The notes beneath the pieces were generated by a model. That model was not told where the DNA came from and did not search any database. It saw only the letters and a program-made list of their open reading frames with translations. The position numbers were made by a program, and so were the translations under genes. A stretch of 64,000 bases of DNA from contig NZ_PJIN01000005.1 of the NCBI RefSeq assembly GCF_002929705.1, positions 248,001-312,000 on the forward strand. The letters run 5' to 3'. The first letter of the stretch is position 1; each line of letters starts with the position of its first letter. This document shows, piece by piece, positions 16,290 to 24,868 of the stretch. The DNA comes from Arthrobacter sp. N199823 (GTDB taxonomy: Bacteria; Actinomycetota; Actinomycetes; Actinomycetales; Micrococcaceae).

Positions 16290-17468
16290 ATGCCATTGCT
16301 CGCCTCACCACTGGAAGATTTCGAACGCATCACCGCCGGCAGCCGGATTGAATGGGTCAAGCTGTCCTCCGTGACCCTGCCGCTGGCTGTCCCCGTCAGC
16401 GACGCCAAGGTCTTCACGGGCCGCCAACGGCCCATGACAGAGGTCATTTTCCTGTTCACCGAACTCCGCACCGCGGATGGTGGGGAAGGAATTGGCTTCA
16501 GCTACTCGAAGCGCGCCGGTGGACCCGGGCAGTTTGCCCACGCCCGGGAAATTGCCGGGGAACTGCTGGGCGAGGACGCGAACGACATCCAGCGGCTGTG
16601 GACCAAACTGGCCTGGGCCGGAGCATCAGTGGGCCGGTCGGGTCTGGCAATCCAGGCCATCGCCTCCATGGACATTGCACTGTGGGACCTGAAGGCCAAG
16701 CGAGCCAACCTTCCGCTGGCCAAGTTGCTCGGTGCCCACCGGGACTCCGTCCGCTGCTACAACACCTCCGGCGGATTCCTGCACACGCCGCTGGAACAGG
16801 TCTTGGACAATGCCGATGCAACCGTGGCGAACGGGATCGGCGGCATCAAGATCAAGGTGGGCCACCCCGACGCCAAAGTGGACCTTGCCCGCGTGGCAGC
16901 CGTCCACGAACGGCTCGGCGACTCGGTCCCGCTCATGGTTGACGCCAACCAGCAATGGGACCGGGCAACGGCCCAGCGCATGGGCCGCATCTTCGAGGCC
17001 TACAACCTCGCCTGGATCGAGGAACCGCTTGACGCCTACGATGCCGAGGGGCACGCGGCCCTAGCCGCCTCCCTCGACACCCCCATCGCCACGGGTGAGA
17101 TGTTGGCCAGCGTGGCCGAACACGCGGCATTGATCAGGCACAAGGCCGCGGACATCATTCAGCCTGATGCCCCGCGGATCGGCGGGATCACCCAGTTCCT
17201 GAAATTGGCGGCACTGGCCGACCACAACGGGCTCGATCTGGCCCCGCACTTTGCCATGGAGATCCACTTGCACCTGGCCGCCGCCTACCCGCGCGAACCC
17301 TGGGTGGAACACTTTGACTGGCTGGAGCCGCTGTTCAACGAACGGCTGGAAACCAAAGCCGGGCGCATGCTCGTCCCCAATCGCCCAGGCCTGGGCATCA
17401 CACTCACCGACCAGGCCCGTGCCTGGACCACGGCCACAGCAGAATTTGGCACTCCGGGCAGGGCCTAA
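16290..17468 (+). CDS. Mandelate racemase-type sugar acid dehydratase (talarate/galactarate dehydratase-like)
   Basis: 392 residues, enolase superfamily. The KxK motif is Lys187/Lys189 (GIKIKVGH); Mg2+ ligands are Asp218 (VDANQQW), Glu244 (IEEPL) and Glu270 (TGEML); the Asp293 (IQPDAPR) and His320 (LAPHF) pair forms the dyad. This is the full mandelate-racemase-subgroup set. Such enzymes remove water from acid sugars to give 2-keto-3-deoxy products, and the long N-terminal part with RPMTEVIFLF resembles L-talarate/galactarate dehydratases. The substrate assignment is inference. ATG at 16290 follows GAAAGG. The operator just upstream links it to the LacI at 28397. Confidence 0.88.
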   Translation: MPLLASPLEDFERITAGSRIEWVKLSSVTLPLAVPVSDAKVFTGRQRPMTEVIFLFTELRTADGGEGIGFSYSKRAGGPGQFAHAREIAGELLGEDANDIQRLWTKLAWAGASVGRSGLAIQAIASMDIALWDLKAKRANLPLAKLLGAHRDSVRCYNTSGGFLHTPLEQVLDNADATVANGIGGIKIKVGHPDAKVDLARVAAVHERLGDSVPLMVDANQQWDRATAQRMGRIFEAYNLAWIEEPLDAYDAEGHAALAASLDTPIATGEMLASVAEHAALIRHKAADIIQPDAPRIGGITQFLKLAALADHNGLDLAPHFAMEIHLHLAAAYPREPWVEHFDWLEPLFNERLETKAGRMLVPNRPGLGITLTDQARAWTTATAEFGTPGRA

Positions 17469-17569
17469 GAGTTATTGCGGCGGTAGCAACGCCGCCACCA
17501 AAAGCTGCCTCCAACAGCCGCACACCACGAACACCTTCCCACAGCAGTCACCGTCGATTGGACCCAACT

Positions 17570-18916
17570 ATGTCATTCCTCGCCAACCACACGTCAGAAT
17601 CCACTTCCGGCGCCGGACTTTCCCGCCGCGGCTTCCACCGCCTGTTCGGCGCCGCCGCGGCAGCAACCACTGTGTCCCTGGCACTGACCGCCTGCGGCTC
17701 AGACGCGCCCGCAACCAACGCCGACGGCCAGGCGGAGATCCGCTTCGGCTGGTGGGGCTCGGATGGCCGCGTCAAGGTGACAACCGCAGCCATTGCCGCC
17801 TTCGAAACCGAAAATCCAAAGATCAAGGTCAAGCCTGAGTACGGCGACTGGAGCGGCTACTGGGACAAGTTGGCCACCCAGACGGCAGGCAACGACGCCC
17901 CCGACGTCATCCAGATGGACGAAAAATACATTGCCGAATACGCTTCTCGCGGCGCGCTCCTTGACCTCTCCAAATACAAGGTGGACACCACCAACCTGGT
18001 TGCCGACGTCCTCAAGGCCGGACAGAGCGATGCCGGCCTGACAGGCATCCCGGCAGGCATCAATGCGGCCACGATCATCGCCAACCCCAAGGTGTTTGAA
18101 GCCGCGGGCGTGCCCATGCCTGATGACCAGACGTGGACATGGGAGGACTACAAGCGCATTTCCGCGGAAATCACTGAAAAGTCCGAGGCCGGCATCACCG
18201 GGTCCACGGCCTACAGCGCCGACCAGGCATCCCTGAACGTCTGGCTGCGCCAGAACGGCAAGGAGTTTTACTCCACGGACGGCAAGCTCGGATTTGAGTC
18301 GGCGGATCTGGAAAGCTGGCTGGCATTCCTCATTGAACTGGCCGAAGCCAAGGCAATCCCACCAGCGTCCACTGTCATCGAAGAGCAGGCCGCCCCGCTT
18401 GACCAGAGCGCCACGGCCACCGGAAAGGCAGCCATGTCCTTCTGGTGGTCCAACCAGCTCCCCGCATTGGAGAATGCCGCAGGCACAGAGTTGACGATCC
18501 TGAACTACCCGTCGAAAACCGGAACCTCCGCCGACGCCAAGCTTTGGTACAAGCCTTCACAATTCTGGTCGGCATCAGCACGCACCAAGAACCCCGAAGC
18601 CGCCGCAGCGCTGATCGACTTCCTGGCCAACAGCACCGCCGCCGGCGAAGCCCTGCTGGCCGACCGCGGTGTCCCCACGAGCACTGTGGTCCGTGCCGCC
18701 GTGGCGGACAAGATGACACCAGCCGACGTCAAGGTCATCGAGTTCATCGACGGGATCAAGGACAAGCTCGGCCCGGTCCCGCCCGCCGTCCCCAAAGGCG
18801 CCGGCGCCATGGAGGACATCATCAAGCGCTACGCATCCGAGGTCATGTTCACGCGCCAGACCCCTTCCGATGCCGCCAAGAAGGCCGTTGATGAAATGAC
18901 CGCAGCCCTCGGCTAA
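17570..18916 (+). CDS. Sugar-binding lipoprotein of a CUT1 ABC importer
   Basis: About 448 residues. The N-terminus has SRRGFHRLF, a Tat-like motif, then a hydrophobic Ala/Thr-rich stretch and lipobox LTACG. IRFGWWGSD begins the mature domain, and QMDEKYIAEYASRGALLDL matches the paralogues. ATG at 17570 is used; an in-frame TTG at 17558 would add four residues, and neither has a clear RBS. It is the fourth SBP in 9 kb. The next gene downstream is the Gfo-DUF6807 fusion with its own operator. Its pairing with a permease is not encoded locally. Confidence 0.92.
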   Translation: MSFLANHTSESTSGAGLSRRGFHRLFGAAAAATTVSLALTACGSDAPATNADGQAEIRFGWWGSDGRVKVTTAAIAAFETENPKIKVKPEYGDWSGYWDKLATQTAGNDAPDVIQMDEKYIAEYASRGALLDLSKYKVDTTNLVADVLKAGQSDAGLTGIPAGINAATIIANPKVFEAAGVPMPDDQTWTWEDYKRISAEITEKSEAGITGSTAYSADQASLNVWLRQNGKEFYSTDGKLGFESADLESWLAFLIELAEAKAIPPASTVIEEQAAPLDQSATATGKAAMSFWWSNQLPALENAAGTELTILNYPSKTGTSADAKLWYKPSQFWSASARTKNPEAAAALIDFLANSTAAGEALLADRGVPTSTVVRAAVADKMTPADVKVIEFIDGIKDKLGPVPPAVPKGAGAMEDIIKRYASEVMFTRQTPSDAAKKAVDEMTAALG

Positions 18917-18998
18917 TATCCGGCAGGTCGTCCGGCGGCTGGCTCCACTGCCAGCCGCCGGATGTCCCAGCATGGCCACGCATGAAACAATGCCATTT

Positions 18999-19012
18999 GG
19001 AAAGCGCTTCCC
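18999..19012. promoter_or_regulatory. Operator, family A (GGAAAGCGCTTCCC)
   Basis: Core AAGCGCTT is a perfect palindrome with C/G-rich flanks. It lies 54 bases before the fused Gfo-DUF6807 gene. Confidence 0.55.
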
Positions 19013-19065
19013 GAGTAGTCTGGAAACACCACAAGCAATGATGCCCGGACAGATTGGACCCACCC

Positions 19066-21069
19066 ATGGTACGCACAGCACAGACGCACGGACCGAAACC
19101 CGCTGGCACCACTCTTCCGCGCATTGCACTTGTGGGCGTGCACGGCTTTGGCACGCACCACCTGAGAAACCTTGACCGGCTTGAGGCAGCCGGGGCACTG
19201 AAACTCGTGGCCGTCGCGGACCCCAACCCGCCCGAGGCGGGGCGGCTAGGCGACGACGTCGCAGTGTTCAACACCCTCGATGACCTGCTCGCTGCCGGCA
19301 CCACCCCCGACGTCGTCATCATTGCCACGCCCATCCAGACGCACGCACCGCTGGGCCTTGCCGCACTGGCCGCCGGCGCCGACGTCTACCTGGAAAAACC
19401 CACAGCCGCCTCCATGGCCCAATTCCATGAACTCCGCGACGCCGCCGCGGCCGCGGGAGGGGCCGTCCAGGTCGGCTTCCAGTCGCTGGGCTCACTGGCC
19501 CTTCCAGCCTTGGCGGCCGTGATTTCCGACGGCGGACTGGGCACCATCCGCGGCTACTCCGCCACCGGCACGTGGCTGCGCGACAAGGCCTACTACCAGC
19601 GCTCCCGCTGGGCAGGCAAGCGCACCATCAACGGTGTTGACGTGGTCGACGGCGTCACCACAAACCCCTTGGCCCACTCCATCACCACGGCCCTGCGCAT
19701 CGCCGGGATCCTCTCGGCCGACGCCATCGACGCGGTCGAAACAGACCTGTACCGCGCCCACGATATCGAAGGCGACGACACTTCCACGGTGCGCATCACC
19801 CCCAAGGAGGGGCCCGCCGTCGTCAGCGCCCTGACAGTGTGCGCGCCGGAGCAGACGGACCCGTTTGTCACCGTCCACGGCACCGCCGGCACCGCGGTTT
19901 TCCACTACACCGAAGACATCCTGGAGATCACGACTGCCGACGGGACCACCAGCGAAACCTTTGCCCGCACCGACCTGCTGGAAAACCTGCTCGCGCACCG
20001 GGCCGACGGCACGGCGCTGTTGAGCTCGCTGGAAAACAGCGGCGCGTTCATGAGCGTCCTCGAGGCCGTCCGCACGGCCGAGGACCCGCACCGGATCGCC
20101 CCCGAGCACATCGAATGGGTGGGCGAGGGCGCGGCCGCACACCCCGTAGTTGCCGACATTGCCAGCTGGATTGAACGGGCGACGGCGGCGCAAGCCACCT
20201 TCTCCGAGCTCGGCGCCCCCTGGGCCCGCCCCGCCACCGCAACGGACGCCATGGAGGTTTCCGGCACGGAGGTGGCGCGTGAAATCAGTGGCGCCCGACT
20301 GGCCCGCACGTTGTCGCCGCGGCCCTACCTGCACCCCGTCACCACACTGGCCGGCACCATCGTCACCGACGCCATGCCCTTGGACCACGTCTGGCACCTC
20401 GGCGCCGGGGTGGCTTTGCAGGACGTCAACGGCGTGAACTTTTGGGGCGGTCGGACGTACCGGCGCGAGCATGGCGAATATGTGTGGCGCCCGGACCATG
20501 GCCGGATCAAGCGGACCTCATCCGTCCCCAACGGCACGTCCCGGACAGAAGAGCTGCTCTGGCTCGGCCCAGACGGAACCGAAATCCTGCACGAAACCCG
20601 GCGCTGGAGCTGGCAGCCCGCAGAGGACGGCGCCTGGACACTGACGCTTTCCTTCACGCTGGCCCCGGCCGGAACCGATTCCGTCAGCCTGGGCAGCCCC
20701 GGCTCCAACGGCCGCGAGGCCGGCGGCTACGGCGGCTTCTTCTGGCGCCTGCCGGCTGTTGACAACGCGCACATCCGAACCCCCTCGGCCTCCGGCGAGG
20801 ACGCCGTGCACGGGAGCCGCGCCCCGTGGCTGGCCTGGTCCGGTGACTTCTCCGGCAAGCCCGCCACCCTCGTGTTCACAACACCGCCGGAAGCCACAGA
20901 TCCCTGGTTCGTGCGCTCCGCCGGCTATCCGGGGGTGGGATCGTCGCTTGCCTGGGATGCCGCCGTCGTGCTTGAACCGGGCGAAACCATAACCCGGACC
21001 ATCACCGTCACCATTGCGGACGGTTTGGCCACCGACGATCAAATCAAGAAATGGACGGGAACCGAATGA
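19066..21069 (+). CDS. Fusion of Gfo/Idh/MocA oxidoreductase and DUF6807
   Basis: 667 residues. Residues about 20-370 form a Gfo/Idh/MocA protein: Rossmann start RIALVGVHGFGTHHLRNL, the EKPTAASMAQF catalytic Lys motif and a C-terminal sugar-binding domain. Residues about 390-665 form a DUF6807 domain with MPLDHVWHLGAGVAL, FWGGRTYRREHGEYVW and GGYGGFFWRLPA. ATG at 19066 is preferred to TTG at 19054. The same two domains are separate, adjacent, overlapping genes at 8685 and 7732, so this is a natural domain fusion pointing to a shared pathway step. The stop overlaps the next ATG (ATGA). Substrate unknown. Confidence 0.9.
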   Translation: MVRTAQTHGPKPAGTTLPRIALVGVHGFGTHHLRNLDRLEAAGALKLVAVADPNPPEAGRLGDDVAVFNTLDDLLAAGTTPDVVIIATPIQTHAPLGLAALAAGADVYLEKPTAASMAQFHELRDAAAAAGGAVQVGFQSLGSLALPALAAVISDGGLGTIRGYSATGTWLRDKAYYQRSRWAGKRTINGVDVVDGVTTNPLAHSITTALRIAGILSADAIDAVETDLYRAHDIEGDDTSTVRITPKEGPAVVSALTVCAPEQTDPFVTVHGTAGTAVFHYTEDILEITTADGTTSETFARTDLLENLLAHRADGTALLSSLENSGAFMSVLEAVRTAEDPHRIAPEHIEWVGEGAAAHPVVADIASWIERATAAQATFSELGAPWARPATATDAMEVSGTEVAREISGARLARTLSPRPYLHPVTTLAGTIVTDAMPLDHVWHLGAGVALQDVNGVNFWGGRTYRREHGEYVWRPDHGRIKRTSSVPNGTSRTEELLWLGPDGTEILHETRRWSWQPAEDGAWTLTLSFTLAPAGTDSVSLGSPGSNGREAGGYGGFFWRLPAVDNAHIRTPSASGEDAVHGSRAPWLAWSGDFSGKPATLVFTTPPEATDPWFVRSAGYPGVGSSLAWDAAVVLEPGETITRTITVTIADGLATDDQIKKWTGTE

Positions 21070-22184
21070 CCACCATGACCACCCCGGGAAAGCTTGTGGG
21101 CAAAAGTCACGCAGGCGCCACGACAGCTGCCGCAACTGAGCGGGCCGTCAAGCGGTCCCGTGTCCTGGACATCCTGGCGGCAGCCGGCCGCGATTCCGTG
21201 CTGCTCACCAGCCAGAGCGCCGTCAGCTGGTATCTGGATGGCTCCCGGGTGGGCATCAGCCTGGCCGGCGATCCCATTGCTGCGGTGCTGGTCACCGCCG
21301 ACGGCGACCATGTTGTCACGTTCAACAACGAGGCTCAGCGACTGGCCGCCGAGGAGATTCCGGCCGGGCTGACGATTCACCAGGTGCCGTGGCATGGTTC
21401 GTTGACGAACGTCGCCGGCTGGTTCGGGCCAGGCGTTTCCCCTGCCTCCGAGGCTGAGCTGGCCGTTGAACTGAGGCTGGCACGCCGGTCGCTGCTGCCG
21501 GGCGAATTGGGCCGCTACGAGCGTCTTTGCCAGGACGCGGCCGGAATCTTGACAGATGTCCTGTCCGTCGCGACGCCGCAGACCACCGAACGTGCCATCG
21601 CCGCCGACATGGCCGGACGCATCGTCGCCGCGGGTGCCGATCCGCTGGTGCTGCTGGCCAACGGCGCCTCCCGGGTGGACTTCCGCCACCCGCTGCCCAC
21701 TGACGCCACCCTTGGGCGCCGTGCCATGGCTGTTATTTGTGCCCGTCGTGACGGCATGATCGCCAACGTGACCCGCTGGGTGAGGTTCGACGCCGGTACG
21801 CCAGCCGAGCTCGACGCCGAGGCCCGCATTGCCGCAGTTGAGGCCGACATCTTCGATGCCACCGTCCCCGGAGCCACCGTCGCTGAGGTGCTGGAGGAGA
21901 TCCGGACCGCCTACGATCGGCATGGTTTCGGCCCCAACCAGTGGCGGCTGCACCACCAGGGCGGCCCGGCGGGGTACGCCGGACGGGACCCGCGCGCCAC
22001 GGACGCCGTTACTGACACAGTGGTGCTGAACCAGCCCTTCACGTGGAACCCGTCCGGTCCGGGCGTGAAGATCGAGGACACGGTGCTGCTTTCGGCCGAC
22101 GGCATCCGCCCGCTCACAGCCGACCCTCGCTGGTCCTCAACGCTGGTCAACGGGATCCTGCGCCCCACGACGCTCCAGCTATAG
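21066..22184 (+). CDS. M24 (creatinase/prolidase-fold) family protein, metal site apparently lost
   Basis: 372 residues. The N-terminal creatinase domain has SAVSWYLDGSRVGISL; the C-terminal pita-bread fold shows WRLHHQGGPAGYAGRD and NPSGPGVKIEDTVLL. Of the five usual M24 metal ligands, the Asp of the sDxTR position reads Asn (MIANVTRWV), the first Asp and the first Glu are not apparent, and only a His and the last Glu remain. It may act like creatinase, which uses the fold without metal, or be non-catalytic. ATG at 21066 overlaps the fusion gene stop. It ends the operon and is followed by a strong hairpin. Confidence 0.8.
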   Translation: MTTMTTPGKLVGKSHAGATTAAATERAVKRSRVLDILAAAGRDSVLLTSQSAVSWYLDGSRVGISLAGDPIAAVLVTADGDHVVTFNNEAQRLAAEEIPAGLTIHQVPWHGSLTNVAGWFGPGVSPASEAELAVELRLARRSLLPGELGRYERLCQDAAGILTDVLSVATPQTTERAIAADMAGRIVAAGADPLVLLANGASRVDFRHPLPTDATLGRRAMAVICARRDGMIANVTRWVRFDAGTPAELDAEARIAAVEADIFDATVPGATVAEVLEEIRTAYDRHGFGPNQWRLHHQGGPAGYAGRDPRATDAVTDTVVLNQPFTWNPSGPGVKIEDTVLLSADGIRPLTADPRWSSTLVNGILRPTTLQL

Positions 22185-22188
22185 ACAA

Positions 22189-22256
22189 CTAGCCCCCAAT
22201 TGTGGTTGTTATTCGGCAAGATTTCGCCGGTTTTACAGCCACAACTGCGGGCTAGT
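22189..22256. terminator. Long imperfect hairpin between convergent genes
   Basis: AACTAGCCC...ATTGTGGTTGT pairs with ACAGCCACAACTGCGGGCTAGTT. T-rich sequence follows. It separates the M24 gene (+) from the dioxovalerate dehydrogenase gene (-). Confidence 0.75.
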
Positions 22257-22275
22257 TTGTTATTTGGCGCCAGGC

Positions 22276-23727
22276 TCAACTGAGGCGGAGCACGCCATCC
22301 ACGCGGCGCGGAACACCCAACGGGTTGTCCTCACGCAGCGCCTCGGGCAGCAATGCTTCGGGGGCGTCCTGGTAGGCGACGGGGCGCTGGAAGCGGCGCA
22401 CGGCCGTGGCACCGACCGAGGTGAACAGTGACGTGGTGGCCGGGTACGGGCCGCCGTGCTGCTGAGCCCAGTTCACGGAAACACCGGTGGGCCAGCCGCC
22501 AAAGAGCACCCTCCCGGCCAAGCCTGTCAGCTGGTCCACGAGCCCGGAAATATCCTCGCCATCCTCGGCATGCACGGTGGCCGTCAGGCTGCCTGGCACT
22601 AGGGCCAGAGCCGCGGAGAGCTCGGCGTCGTCGCTGTATTCGATCAGCAGTGTGGTGGGCCCGAAGCACTCCTCGAGCAGCTCGGCCGGGCGCGCAATGA
22701 CGCTGGCCGCCGTGGTGGAGAAGACCACCGGGGCGGCTCCCTCAGCTTCGGCATCCTGTTCTGTGGTGCCACTGAGTACCGTCACGCCGGGCTGGGCGGC
22801 AAGGCTGGCCAGCCCGGCCGGGTAGGCTGCAGCGATGCGGTCGGTCAGCATGGGAGCAGCGCCCTTGCCGATGCATTCAACCGCCACCTCGGCACCAAAT
22901 CTCGTACCGGCCGGAATAAACACCAGGCCCGGCTTGGTGCAGAACTGTCCGGCGCCCATGGTGAAGGATCCGGCTAGTGCTGCCGCAAGCTGGCTGCCGC
23001 GCGCGGCGAGTGCCTCCGGCGTGATGACCACCGGGTTCAGGCTGCCCAGTTCGCCGTAGAACGGGATCGGCTCGGGGCGGGACACGGCCAAGTCGAACAG
23101 GGCACGTCCGCCGGGGATGGATCCGGTGAAGCCCACGGCCTTGATCAACGGGTCCTGCACCAGAGCGGTGCCAGCTTCGCGCCCGGCGACCAGCGCGAAC
23201 AAGCCGGCGGGAGCACCGGCGTCGTCCAATGCCGCAGAAACAATCGCAGCGGTGCGCTTGGACAGCTCCAGATGGCCCGAGTGCGCCTTGACAATCACGG
23301 GGCAGCCCACGGCCAGTGCGGAGGCGGTGTCGCCGCCAGCCACGGAGAAGGCGAACGGGAAGTTCGACGCCGAGAACACGGCCACCGGACCAACAGGACG
23401 CAGGATGCGGCGCAGGTCCGGCGACGGCGGGGTGGAGGCCGGGCTGGCGTGGTCAATGACAGCTTCCAGGTAGGAGCCCTCTGTGATGACGCGGGCGAAC
23501 AGACGCAGCTGGCCCGTGGTGCGGGCCACCTCGCCGGTGAGCCGGGCGGTGCCGAGGCGGGTTTCCGAATCGGCGATGGCCACGAGCTCTGCCACGTTGG
23601 CATCCAGGGCGTCGGCGATGGCCAGCAGCCAGGAGGCGCGCACGGCGTCGCTGGCGGCCGCGGCGGGCCCGACTGCTGCGTGGGCGGCCGCGGTCAGGTC
23701 TTGAAGTTCTTGCGTTGGCGTCTGCAC
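22276..23727 (-). CDS. 2,5-dioxovalerate (alpha-ketoglutarate semialdehyde) dehydrogenase
   Basis: Oxidises 2,5-dioxopentanoate to 2-oxoglutarate with NAD(P)+. 483 residues, aldehyde dehydrogenase superfamily: Asn122 in SASNFPFAF, catalytic Glu226 in FYGELGSLNP and nucleophile Cys263 in GQFCTKPG. The ELGSxNPV and SNFPFAFSVAGGDTASA wording is characteristic of the KGSADH branch rather than general aldehyde dehydrogenases. It is the last gene of the minus-strand hexarate operon, 45 nt after the enolase-superfamily gene. With the KdgD-like dehydratase upstream it completes the route into the TCA cycle. Confidence 0.92.
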   Translation of the reverse strand: MQTPTQELQDLTAAAHAAVGPAAAASDAVRASWLLAIADALDANVAELVAIADSETRLGTARLTGEVARTTGQLRLFARVITEGSYLEAVIDHASPASTPPSPDLRRILRPVGPVAVFSASNFPFAFSVAGGDTASALAVGCPVIVKAHSGHLELSKRTAAIVSAALDDAGAPAGLFALVAGREAGTALVQDPLIKAVGFTGSIPGGRALFDLAVSRPEPIPFYGELGSLNPVVITPEALAARGSQLAAALAGSFTMGAGQFCTKPGLVFIPAGTRFGAEVAVECIGKGAAPMLTDRIAAAYPAGLASLAAQPGVTVLSGTTEQDAEAEGAAPVVFSTTAASVIARPAELLEECFGPTTLLIEYSDDAELSAALALVPGSLTATVHAEDGEDISGLVDQLTGLAGRVLFGGWPTGVSVNWAQQHGGPYPATTSLFTSVGATAVRRFQRPVAYQDAPEALLPEALREDNPLGVPRRVDGVLRLS

Positions 23728-23772
23728 GAAAAAGTTTCCTCTGCTTGGGTTCTGCTTGGGTGGAATGAGTAG

Positions 23773-24855
23773 TTAGCGGGACGGAATGCCGGCGGCAAAC
23801 TGCAGACCCAGCCCGGGGACTCCGGTGCCGGAGAGCTTGCTGTCCCGGATAGTTACCGGGGACGGACCGGCCAGGATGCCGAGCTGTTCGAAGGACGCAT
23901 CCTCAACGTCCTCCACCGCCACAGGATTGGCCAGGGTTAGCGCCAGCTGTCCGGAGAGTTCCGGCAGCAGATGCGGGGCCACGGCGATGCTGTTGACCCG
24001 GGCCAGCTCCACGATCCGGCGGAACGGGGTGATGCCCCCGACGCGCACAATGTTGGGCTGGATGATGTCCACGGCCTCCGCGTCAATGAAGTCACGGAAG
24101 CGCTGGATGGTGTGTACGTTCTCGCCCAGGGCGATCGGCACGGGCGAATGTTTGCGCAGCCGCTTGTACGCCCAGAGGTCGTCTGCGCGGATGGGCTCTT
24201 CCAGCCAGTGCAGGTTGAACTGCTCCAGCCGGGACAGCGCCCGGATGGTGGTGGGCAGGTCCCAGCGCTGGTTGGCGTCGATCATGAGGGCACGGTCCGG
24301 GCCGATGACGTTGCGGACGGCCGCCACGCGTTCCACGTCCTCGGCGATGTCGGCTTTGCCCACCTTGATCTTCACGGCTGAGTGGCCGGCTGCCATCCAG
24401 CGTTCGGCCTGTGCCACCAGTTCCTCGAGGGTGTAGTGCAGGTTCACACCTGAACCGTACACCTCCACTGATTCGCGCCGCTGGCCCAGCAGCCCCGGCA
24501 CGGAGGTGCCGGCGTTGCGGGCGGCCAAGTCCCAGAGCGCCAAGTCCAGCCCTGCCATGGCGATGGTGGTCAGCCCTCCGCCGCCGGCCTCGTGCAGGCG
24601 CAACCACAGTGCGTCCCACAGCGGTTCCGGATCGGCGGGAAGACCCACGGCGAAGCCGGCAATGTCATGGTCCAGCAGGGCCTTGACGGCCTGGGGGCCA
24701 ATGGTCGGTGTCCAGGAGAAACCGTGGCCCGTGCCGCCCTCGTCCGTTTCCACGGTAGTGGCGATGATGTGGTTTTCCGGCGCCTCCACACCCCAGCTGC
24801 GGCGCAGTGGCACTGTCAGCAGGCGGGTGTGCAGGGCTGTGATCTTGGCGGTCAT
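23773..24855 (-). CDS. Enolase-superfamily (mandelate racemase/muconate lactonizing type) sugar acid dehydratase
   Basis: 360 residues. Lys162/Lys164 (AVKIKVGK), metal ligands Asp193 (MIDANQRW), Glu219 or Glu220 (WLEEPI) and Glu245 (LGENV), and His295 (VAPHLL) are present. The residue that is Asp in the His-Asp dyad of the paralogue at 16290 is Asn268 here (IIQPNIVR), an unusual change. Start ATG at 24855 lies 13 nt after the KdgD-like stop; the longer frame is unsupported. Between KdgD-like and dioxovalerate dehydrogenase genes it most likely dehydrates glucarate, galactarate or a related acid. Substrate is inferred. Confidence 0.85.
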   Translation of the reverse strand: MTAKITALHTRLLTVPLRRSWGVEAPENHIIATTVETDEGGTGHGFSWTPTIGPQAVKALLDHDIAGFAVGLPADPEPLWDALWLRLHEAGGGGLTTIAMAGLDLALWDLAARNAGTSVPGLLGQRRESVEVYGSGVNLHYTLEELVAQAERWMAAGHSAVKIKVGKADIAEDVERVAAVRNVIGPDRALMIDANQRWDLPTTIRALSRLEQFNLHWLEEPIRADDLWAYKRLRKHSPVPIALGENVHTIQRFRDFIDAEAVDIIQPNIVRVGGITPFRRIVELARVNSIAVAPHLLPELSGQLALTLANPVAVEDVEDASFEQLGILAGPSPVTIRDSKLSGTGVPGLGLQFAAGIPSR

Positions 24856-24868
24856 CGGCCGGTCCGGA

